A DNA stretch of 64,000 bases from Theristus sp. LFF4_11. Its lineage: Eukaryota > Nematoda > Chromadorea > Monhysterida > Xyalidae. Under the pieces are notes generated by a model that saw only the letters and a list, made by a program, of their open reading frames with translations, did no database searches and had not been told where the DNA came from. The stretch spans positions 74,095 through 138,094 of the forward strand of contig JASANC010005786.1 in NCBI GenBank assembly GCA_030248135.1, written 5' to 3'. The stretch's first letter is position 1. Every line of letters starts with the position of its first letter. Of this stretch, positions 50,501 through 59,262 are shown one piece after another. The position numbers were made by a program, and so were the translations under genes.

Positions 50501-51367
50501 TTTGCTGGTTTTCTCTTCCAACAGACTAAAGGTGTGCCTCAAGGTGGTGCGCACAGTAGCACTATTGCTCACTTGACACTCAGCGCCATTGAATTCTTCT
50601 ATTTGCGACCAAAAATAAACACTCAAGAAGGTAGAATTCTGAAAAACACATTCAGATACGTCGACGACGTGTTGTTCATTAATAACAGTGACTTCCTTCA
50701 AATGTCTAATTCGATTTATCCTCCAGAACTCAGTTTAGAATCTACCAATGATGGAAATACTTGCAATTTTCTGGACTTCACAATCACCATCAACCAAAAC
50801 AAATATTCAATCAAAACCTTTGATAAAACGAAAGACTTCCCATTCAAAGTTAACAAACTTATATACGCTGATTCCAACGTACACATTAAGTTTGGTAATT
50901 GTGTCTTTCTTGGACAAACAATCCGTTTTGCCAGAATCTGCACGGAGTTGAACGACTTCGTGCGGGAAGTTCGCGTTCTTTTGAGAACCTTGGTTGAAAA
51001 CGGCTTTCAAAAACCGTCGTTATCCAAAACCTTTCACAGGTTGCTCCATCGCCATCATGAACTCCTGCATCACTTTGAAATATATACAATCAAGCACTTT
51101 GTGACTTTGCATAAAAGAATATTTGACTATCATTAATTTGCTAATTTTGACTGGTGCCATTTATATTTTAAAAAACGTGGACAACAAGGTTTGATCGATA
51201 TTGTACTGTTTTGTTCATTTTATTTTCATTGATTAAGCCCATTACTCAAGCTTTTATGACTCAACTGGTTCAAGAGGGGCACATCACTGATGAGGCCACC
51301 CCTCTTCTGCATATGATGTTGGCCAGGCCGAAATGCAGAGAGCCACCATACAAATTGGTTGATTTGT
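47544..51367 (+). mobile_element. Penelope-like retroelement with N-terminal GIY-YIG nuclease (Naiad-like)
   Basis: The 3' end is set by comparison with the upstream partial copy. The 5' end is not defined, and 47544-48100 may be 5' element sequence or host DNA. A Cys-rich segment (CSRLRCSTCSH, about 48331-48363) lies in another frame before the main reading frame. Zinc-finger cysteines before GIY-YIG are a known trait of the permuted Naiad/Chlamys branch of Penelope-like elements. Between them a 27-28 bp direct repeat (48463-48490, 48532-48558) coincides with the frame break. Confidence 0.8.
48488..51136 (+). CDS. GIY-YIG nuclease - reverse transcriptase of a Penelope-like element
   Basis: Open frame of 882 codons after a stop at 48485; no ATG is near the start, so the true start lies upstream across the frame break. 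The N-terminus carries a GIY-YIG nuclease: VVYLITCKKC, YVGQT, RIRIGEH, then VENYWMRVLNT and GLNDRVQG. A helical linker follows. The reverse transcriptase starts near VTPVDKASNNYVF (49793) and has PKLHKNPYKFRFIAGAS, the aspartate of DFSNLFPSLP, GVPQGGAHSS (50531), the catalytic YVDD (50657-50668), and CNFLDFTITI. The frame stops at 51136, about 230 bp before the element's 3' end. In classical Penelope elements the nuclease is C-terminal; here it is N-terminal, as in Naiads. The RT motifs look intact. The upstream frame break means this copy is probably not autonomous, unless the break is a sequencing error or an intron. Confidence 0.88.
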   Translation, partial: HDNNITGKRFSAIFGGCSNWTCDTKAVVYLITCKKCNIQYVGQTKRSFRIRIGEHLSAIRNNKSLPLYKHFQQHCTIDDFQCRIIYKCNVDDVRQLLAVENYWMRVLNTIIPLGLNDRVQGAGLFSSEDCFNLPKNKNVYFTIKVPRFPRQHGKRIKHSNRRIINMSAFNQHASIEEKSVGHLSFFYQKLNNLNKVSRERVYEEIQNNPELQDVRHEFNLLYNIFESSLHQKSRPKCSYRWKIPFKNKGMEKIPFKKLFSCQQISQSLDVNQNNFLKNASVVFKYNSPVSLQFFNYGKFLRHMDAEELRRWLLAKCACADDANNKFVYQQFGHILSGDLSIISRIELRNLFKKGAKFREPKPIDYSEVYESIIGSLGPLLAKLKGCGDKKNIATFVEAFKNKLQQYISRIRVNYQANLFSVKAKEELQKIHNNLVVTPVDKASNNYVFICKKFYVEQLSKELGITISNGQLSCKGNSTYTFVGASNDYLTHILEKHNKLVKHYNYETSYWDNTIPIIFANPKLHKNPYKFRFIAGASRSSTKPICKLVHVILTDLKAKLIKYCEVATEKTNASLYWGVDSTHEAREKVGKIRNIKEIGSADFSNLFPSLPHQIIFENLFKLIDLLYKKDYVNVKYHTVVNSDTKIKSFPICLHKNELKTLIQESIIETYVVFAGFLFQQTKGVPQGGAHSSTIAHLTLSAIEFFYLRPKINTQEGRILKNTFRYVDDVLFINNSDFLQMSNSIYPPELSLESTNDGNTCNFLDFTITINQNKYSIKTFDKTKDFPFKVNKLIYADSNVHIKFGNCVFLGQTIRFARICTELNDFVREVRVLLRTLVENGFQKPSLSKTFHRLLHRHHELLHHFEIYTIKHFVTLHKRIFDYH

Positions 51368-51868
51368 TGAAGTCGTTGCAAATCCTTGAGTGGTTTTGTT
51401 TTAAATTTTTTAGCTTCCCTGACAATCAGGATCCGTGTGCCGAGATCCGATACCGTAACTGCCTTACAAACGCTCGTGAGCTTGCGTTTTTTATTGTCAG
51501 CTACAAAAGTTATGCAATATTTTATCATAAATGAACCTCACCTAAATCAACGCGCACATCTGTCAAACCACATGTGAAAACATTGCAATAAATTCCAATT
51601 TCACCCTTATAACTTGTCCTTTTTTGCAGAAACAAACATTTTCGGGCTTAGTTTTAGGTTTGTGGAAGTCTCTCCGCTATTGTATATGGGGTAATTTGTC
51701 ATAGTTAAGCGGTGGTAACCGGCTTTTTATATCAGTTTGAGTTCTCGCAGTTTTTTCTTTTTGAGTTTTAAGAAAAACGTCGAATGGAAATTGTACGCCG
51801 CATAGTGAAGAACCGGAAAGCAAAGTTTAAAAAAGTTAGAAAAAAAAGTTTTTAAATTTAGAGGTTTA

Positions 51869-52628
51869 CAGTCTATCACGCTAATATATGCAACTCGCTG
51901 ATTGGTCGGCTCCTCACGCTCCGCACCCTGGGAACGGGATTCAGAAAAAATCATGTTTTTCATTGTTCAACGGTTTGTTTTCATTTATTTCATGCCGAAA
52001 AAACATTCTAAATAAAAAACTACCAAATTCCAAAAATTTGCATTGGTCACAATGTCAAAAAAATGTCTTTTTTGGTTGATTGACTGCGATGACGTCGTCT
52101 ATGGTTTTTGGTTTAGTTTTTGCCTATAGGCATGAAAAGAGCGTGCCGCCGCTGGCCGCTACTGTGTGTCCGAAGCACAGAGAAGAAGAACGCAGCAGGT
52201 GACAGTATTTATTGACAATGTGAACAATCTTTGAACAACAATGAATGGACATGGCGCACCCAATGAATCAATTGTTAAAAGCGGGATGAAAACCGTCGAA
52301 ATCGTTGGAAGCAAGTTTTGTTATTTTGTTTGTTTGTTTTAAATTTGTTTTGAACACGCAGCAGCGGCCAGCGGTACGTTTGAAAGCAAAAATTCTCGAC
52401 GACGTCGTCGCCGTCAATCAACCAAAAAAACTTCAGTTTACTAATTTTTTACCAATTCAAACGTTTGGAATTTTGTAGTTTTTGATTTAGAATTTTTTTG
52501 GCATGAAAAAAATGAAAACAAACCGCTGAACAACAAAAAAACATGATATTTTCTGAATCCCGTTCCCAGGGTGCGGAGCGTGAGGAGCCGACCAATCAGC
52601 GAGTTGCATATATTAGCGTGATAGACTG
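51869..52628. mobile_element. Foldback element 1, CAGTC ends, TA flanks
   Basis: 760 bp with long inverted arms of about 235 bp. The outer 85 bp is almost perfect (CAGTCTATCACGCTAATATA at the left). Then comes CTGATTGGTCGGCTCC, and the arms end at a GACGTCGTC palindrome near 52090 and 52397. The middle has no transposase frame. TA on each side and CAGTC ends suggest mobilisation by a Tc1/mariner/pogo transposase. Confidence 0.85.
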
Positions 52629-53101
52629 TAGAAGTTTAGAACGAATCGTGTCTGACAGCCGTGTGAACCCGAAAACAATCAGAGGAGTTTAGGATTGCAG
52701 TTTAAGTGGCTCACGCATATCCCAACTATTTTATGAATCCCGCCAGTAGACCTCAGCATTTTTTGAATCTAAATTCGTTACCTAAAGAACTGCCCCGAGC
52801 GCAAAGCCTGCTGTTGCGGGTATGCGCACTCAATTAAACAGCAGTTAAGATAAAAAAAGTTACTGAGAAATGAACCGATAAAATAATAAATCAAAATTAA
52901 AGTGTGCACTTTGAAGCCGAAAAAAATAAAGTTGCTACAAACCTAACGTTGAAATTCGGTCGACCGTTCGATGGCACAATGTCAGTCAAGCCCAACAAGT
53001 AACGCACACAATATACCGGTGGTTTTTTAGTCGAATTAAAGCCTGTAGCTGACGTGAACAGCGAATAAAATTCAGTGCAGTGTTGTGCATAATTTCAATT
53101 A

Positions 53102-53889
53102 CAGTCGAACTCAATAAAATGTGGAATCAGCTGATTGGTCGGCCGAGGGGAGGCTGCTCACACTCCGCACCCATCTTTTTTCGTGGATCTGGATTCTATT
53201 GAATCGTGTTTCTTTTGAATGAGTGTGAATTTCCAGCACTCTGTTCATGCTAAAAATAAACTCAAAGGGTTGGAGAACTGCGAAATTCAATTTTTTTTAT
53301 TCAACAGCTCAAAATGCATTTTTCACTGACGACGACGACAACGACGTCGTCGCTTAATTTTTACGTCTGAACTGAAAAACAAAAGCCTGAAATGAGTGCG
53401 CTGTGTAGCCAGCTGAAGGGGGTTTCATTCCTAGCTGACCGATCGACATGCGTCCGCAATTAAAAAAATGCGTTCCGACTTCGCGGACGACGACGACACG
53501 ACGACGACTTTGCTTTCATTTTTCATTTTCACCGTTTTCAAGTTGTTTTTGGTAAGCTGCTGTGTTCATTTACTTGGTGCACGCAGCAAACCATGCACAG
53601 CGCACTCCTTTTAGGTTTTTATTTTTCAGTCCACACGCAAAAATTAAGCGACGTCGTCGTCGTCGTCATTAAACAAAAAATAAATTTTGAGTTGAGCTGT
53701 GGAATAAAATTTTCTAAATTTCGCGTTCTCTAACCTTTGAGTTTATTTTTTAGCACAAAAAGGTTGTTGGAAATTCATAAAAACACGTTTCGATAAAATC
53801 CAAATCCACGAAAAAAGAACGGTGCGGAGTGTGAGCAGCCTTTGCTCGGTCGACCAATCAGCTGATTCCACATTTTAGTGAGTTCGACT
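53102..53889. mobile_element. Foldback element 2, CAGTCGAACTC ends, TA flanks
   Basis: 788 bp. The left arm starts CAGTCGAACTCAATAAAATG and the right end is CATTTTAGTGAGTTCGACTG. The arms are about 270 bp and end in GAC/GTC-rich palindromes (53330-53355 and 53650-53670). Subterminal ATCAGCTGATTGGTCGG and CACTCCGCACCC are shared with foldback element 1, so the two are relatives that diverged in the outer ends. There is no coding capacity. Confidence 0.85.
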
Positions 53890-56800
53890 GTAGCATCTGC
53901 AAAGATCTCGTGCAACTTCGACGACTCAGAGAAGTTTCAATTAGATGGCAGTGATAGTTTTCTTAAAAGAAACCAAACATTTTTAACACTGAAAGTCCAG
54001 TAGTTTTTGAAATAAAAACTCTAAAAAACAAAAAAAGTAAAAAAATTGTTTCAAACTGTGTTGTCAGCTGTTGCTTAATACTATTACAGAAACTGAAAAA
54101 ATGACGCAAAAACACAAATAACCAACAACACGATAAAACAAGCAACGAAGGAACAAAAAGTTAAAAAAACAAATAAAACCAAAAAACTGTCACACTCACA
54201 AATGAACTCGTAGCGATACCAACGATAAATGTGTTCAGCTTTGTAAAGCTCAATATCTCAAGTGACTCACTGATTGGTTGCATCATGCTAGTTCAACTTG
54301 ACAGTGACACCGAAGTTACAACACTGATAAACACAACAAAAAGCAAATTAAAGACACCAAAAAACAAGACATATAAATCAGCGGAACTAAAACGGTGCAA
54401 ACAAACAAATCTTCAGCAGCACGAGAAAAAAATGAAAAATCACTGCTAAAAAGCACCGGTCGGTCCGGTTATAAACAAAACGACAGCAAAGGAGATACGA
54501 AAATACAATTTTCGCACAGTAGTTAGCATTTGCTTGTTATAAGCATATCGTTAAACCGATCATAGACGATAAACGTCCCCATATGTTCTTGCTCCCCGCC
54601 TTAAAACTCCGAGGTCCAATGGAGAAAGAGAAAGTACATACGGAGCATTTGGGGACCGATTTTCACCGTTTCTGAAAATCGCCTCCCATATACTACATAC
54701 TTTCGTTTGGTGTTGTCTTGTCTTATGTACATCGCATGATTTTTGGTTATGTCTTACTCTCCGACGATGCCTATGCGCGAGCTCTTTCACAGCGTTTAAC
54801 CACAACGTACATAGTTCAGCTTTAGAGCATCGCATGTTTGCAAGGATGCCATGAACATGTACCGTGTTTTAGGTTGAAAATGTACATGACTATGGTTCTC
54901 CCTTGGTGGGTTCTAGTGGCTTAACCGCATGCAGGGCAACAGTTTTTGCGATTTCAATCTTTTTCGGCGTCCGACGAAAAACGCTGAGATTCGCGTAATT
55001 TTTCGGAAACTGAAATCTGTGTGTGCCGGTCTGCAGTTGAACAGGCTTGAAATTGCAATCGCATTTCTGTTCATTCAACGAAAATTACCGCATTTGTTGA
55101 CCTCTTTGCTCTGAAACCAAAATTTACAAATCCCCGTCTCTTTATTTGAAAATCCGATTTTTAACCGCTAGTTTTCACAAACACGTGCAAGAAACGTGTG
55201 TGGTTTGTCTTGAAGGCCTATCGTGCAACGGAGACCATGAAGAAACGCAAACTACTTGAATGAATGTTCAAGCCGAGATTTTCTTGGCTTTCAGAAGTGT
55301 GACGTTTGCTGGGCGAGGGCTGCGAAGACAAAAAGGCATTTCAATACAGGGAGTTTAGCGTTTCCGTAGAACACGAGGTTCATTTTTGCTGCGCAAATTC
55401 ACACAAAATAAAATGTGTAACAAACAGAATTCAATTCAAAACTGGAGTACGCAAGATCAAATGAACGAAACATTCATCTTCGTCATGAATTGGCGACACA
55501 AAATCAGAGGCACGAGCAACAGAAGTGATGTTCAACTGAGTCTGACAGTTCTTTGACACGTTGACACTTTGATATGACAATGGTCAAGCAGAGGAAGCAA
55601 ACTGAAACACTCAATTTATTTTTGTTTTGCGCTTCGGAAGATTCTCGTGAAAGAACTAGGGAAATGTGCAACGCTGTGTTGCAACAGTCAAAGGAGCTGA
55701 CAGCTTATAATTAGGCCAACATCGGGTGTAAAAATGGCACGTCCTTTGGGATACATTTCCTTACTTGTTCCATTCTCGCTGTCACAAAACTCTGAGCCAA
55801 GGAGACTGAAAAATTTGAGGAATGTCGAATGCATGATGAGTTTTTTTTGTTTCGACTGGGAACGCTGAGAATTCAGCGGGGTATGAATTTCAGGCGGGGG
55901 CTCAATTGTGACAGTGACCTTTTCCCTGTTTTTCAGATCACTGTAGCTCATATCCAAATGTTGGCTGATTGGTTGGCTATATTACTTTCTGAAGAGCATT
56001 AACAAAGTCACAAATTGCACAGTAACGATTAACGAACGACAACAAATGGTGAAAAACATTGTAGCGCCAATTTGTAACAGAACATCGTAAACTATCTAGT
56101 GGGTGGGCCAATCGTTTAATCGGTCAAATGAATTTTGTGCTCACATAAAATTCAAGTTTTATTGCGGCACGAAACAAACGGCACACAATTAAAAATGGTG
56201 TTTCATGAGCGCTCATTTACGGAACAAATATTTGGCATTGCAATCAAAACGACATTGCTTGGTCGGTTTTCAGTGGTTTTCCGCTAAAAACACTTGTGAG
56301 TTGCTGATTTGCTAACGCATTGGTGATGTTTTTGTCAATTTTAAACATTGTAGCCATATTTTGCAGAATTCAGCAACTTTGGCCGCAACCTTTTTTCTTG
56401 GTCGGTGTAAACTTTCTTTAACAAACCAACAGTCAATTGCAACACACGCACTTTTAAAGCCTTGTGTTTTGAATCGCTAGCAGAGCCAACCAATCATCGT
56501 GCTGAATTTTAGTTTCATGAAATGGCAGTCTTTACGGTTGGGTTTTACTCATACAGAACTCTGATAATTTATCCGCTTTTCACCAAATACATCACGCCGG
56601 ACAATGGAACCCAGGCAGATTTTTAGGTATGCGCGCAGCCTTGTGTCGTGCACTTTTTTTCATGATTGGACAAAAAGCACACACCCCAAATGTTGTATGA
56701 GCGATTAAGTTGTCGCGAAAGTTGGCGCCATTCATGCTAACACGATGAAAGATTGCGCATTATGAAAACTAGATTGCGCAGTTGTTGCTGATAATTTTTT

Positions 56801-57431
56801 TAAACAAAGATGACATATGGACGTGAAAGTCAGAGTTTTTTATGAAATTTGTGAATAAAAAGCACTGGAAGGGCTAAAAATGCAGTTCTTCATTGATGTA
56901 TTGACGTTTTACGTTTACTTTGCCAACACGCGCAATTCCTATTGTGATCATCGGCTTGATTGGAGATTGAATTTTGCATTTCCACCGCTCTAACATCGAA
57001 AGTTTCAACCGGAAACATTGATCGAAATGGAAAAATTGCCTGGACACCATCATTTTACCCAAGTTAGCAAACAGGTGGTTTCTCTTGGATTCAATTGCTT
57101 CAGTTTCTCAATCTCATGAAGCGGGTACCGCGGTACGCGGCAACAACCCAAAACGTTTTGGGATCGTTTAGCTGGTGCGGTCCGACTCCTGGGGGGGGCA
57201 CCGCTGTGTGCGTCCACCTGACGAAACCGAACTTTGCGTGAAACTGGATTCACCAGCAAACTCGTTGTCTTGCCATCGCCTTTTTTCCTTATTTTTTATT
57301 TCTACCATTTTGAACATTGTCTGTCACTAATGAGAGGGAACGTCGACTGAACATTTTACCGATGAACAAAATCTATGTTTATTTGCATCACCTGCGATTA
57401 GTTCAGTGAAATGTTCAGTAAACGCAGTCAC
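53890..57431. other. Stretch without a supported gene
   Basis: AT-rich DNA. A minus-strand frame at 55688-55951 begins with ATG and reads MSYSDLKNREKVTVTIEPPP, with a possible donor after EK (GTCACT). It could be a small exon but I cannot confirm it. CTGATTGG words lie at 54268 and 55963, and a CCAATCATCG relative at 56488. Nothing else is recognised. Confidence 0.35.
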
Positions 57432-57554
57432 CTGTTGCTGTTGCGAGTGCTGCGCTGCTTCACCGATGGTGCCGGGCGTTGAGCGCCGCTGTGCCAGCTG
57501 TTTGTCGCGCCACTCCTTCTGTCGGCGGCCGCTCATGAAATGCACCAGGCTCAT
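57432..57554 (-). CDS. Probable first exon of a minus-strand gene
   Basis: 41 codons from an ATG, MSLVHFMSGRRQKEWRDKQL...AQHSQQQQ, ending in phase 0 at a donor CAG|GTGACT. Codon third positions are GC-rich like the certain exons and unlike the surrounding AT-rich DNA. The phase fits the exon at 45107, which would make a 12.3 kb intron containing the Penelope-like and foldback elements. No domain is recognised. The bases just before the ATG read CCAATCAG, which could also act as an acceptor, so it may be internal. Confidence 0.4.
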
Positions 57555-58493
57555 GCTGATTGGTCGGCGCACAAATAAGTTTTCGAGTTTTTACGCTTTA
57601 TCGACGTACTTTTTAAACCATCAGTGGCGGGAAGATGACAAACTTGGAAGGAACCAATTGATTATAGATGCGCCACTTGCTATTAGATTATTATATACCA
57701 AGTTTTTGAGGTTTCTGAAAGACAGGAAAAAACATAACATATGTACAATGTGAATGTACCATAAGCGTATGACGGCGCTTGGAGGAACGCGGTGCACTTG
57801 TGGCCATGTGGTGCGCACCCATGATTTGAGGTGCACCAGATGACGGCTTGTGCACCACGTAAGTTCCCGCACACCCTCGCACGGGTTGAATCATGCAACA
57901 TATGCTCAACAAATAGCAACGGGTGGCACACAAAAAGTGCTAACTAGTAACTAGGTACGTTTGCGCCACCCTGGTTACATATGTTTATTCTTAAAATTCG
58001 TTAGAGTAATACCCCAAATAATGGTTAGTTTACAACGATAAAACGTGGTTTTGTTTAAGAAAAAACGATCTGGTTCACGTTACTGTCATAAGCTTTTTTG
58101 TGGTCTGATATTGCGAATGTTCATCAGCGATTGTGTGGAATTTACGCAGACGACCGCTGCATGCTGCTGGAACACCGTTCCGGAAAACGAGATGAATTGA
58201 TTCACATTTCGTTTCATCATTTGCAAAATCGAGTGTGCACTTGTGAAAGTAAACGGCTATGGAATGCGAACTAAAAAAACAGAATAACAACCATTTTCTG
58301 TTCTTTCGAACGCACACACACACTATTAGACGGTTTTGTATCCAATTTTCGAAACCACACTACAGAAAGCGTCACTTTCGCATTCCGCAGATGGGCGAAA
58401 AAGCAAAGAAAAATCACGGATACACACTCGCACAAACATATCGTTTCATAACCAAAAGAGCGTGTTGTGCATTCAGAAAATCTGAAAAATGCA

Positions 58494-58603
58494 CTTGAGA
58501 CAGATATCTTCCTCTCTTCCTGGTGCACAGACGAATTTCGACGTTTTGGAATACGGGGGTTGCGGTTGCCATTTTTTGTACAGTACCCGCTATCCGATGC
58601 CAT
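58494..58603 (-). CDS. Possible small minus-strand exon
   Basis: From an ATG in good context (GCGAAATGG) the frame reads MASDSGYCTKNGNRNPRIPK and continues RRNSSVHQEERKIS. The composition is like a disordered N-terminus with a basic patch. Possible donors are GTGCAC or GTCTCA in phase 0. Nothing is recognised and the exon is unproven. It could be an alternative first exon of the same minus-strand gene as 57432-57554. Confidence 0.2.
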
Positions 58604-59118
58604 TTCGCGCAACTTTCCTGATTGTCTGGGTGAAAAGTATTGGGACGTAAAGGGCGCGACAAAACTGGAATGAGTTTCATGCACTCTATGAGTTTCGTGT
58701 GATCTCCATTGCCATTGTGAAAATCGAGTCGAGACCCATAACCCACCAGTGCCACAGTCCAGTTTCCACAAGTTTCGGCAGTTGACGGTAACTCGAAAAA
58801 ATGCGAAACTGACTGCAAACAAGTGGCATCGTGCGATACACGTTTGAAACATTGCGGGATGGTGAAAAAAACTCAGGCTCTGGTGGAGCATAGGCCGCCC
58901 AAACACTCCGAGGTTGAAACACATCTGTCATGCCGAAAAACTGCAATGTTCTTTGCACCAATTCAAACTCAAGCGATCAAAGTTACAGTAACACTGGATA
59001 CCGTGTACCACTGAAGAGGCTAGCAAAACTCTGGAAAAGTCGAGAACTGGCTTTGTGGTTGAATTCAAGTTCAAATGTGATCTGAAACACCATCAATTTT
59101 AAAAACATGGACATACAC

Positions 59119-59262
59119 TCAAGCCCTAAATTATAGGGAATCAGCTCATTGGCAGGTTGCGCGCATATGCATCCTCCGTGCAGAATACAATGGTTGCACA
59201 CAAAACATCACATGATCACCAACCAATCAGCTGATTGCCTATAATTTAAAGTTCTTGAGAGT
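59119..59262. repeat. Hairpin MITE with CTAAATTATAGG ends
   Basis: The left end CCCTAAATTATAGGGAATCA and the right end GATTGCCTATAATTTAAAGT are imperfect complements. The subterminal word ACCAACCAATCAGCTGATTG matches the MITEs at 2069 and 28261. Confidence 0.7.
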
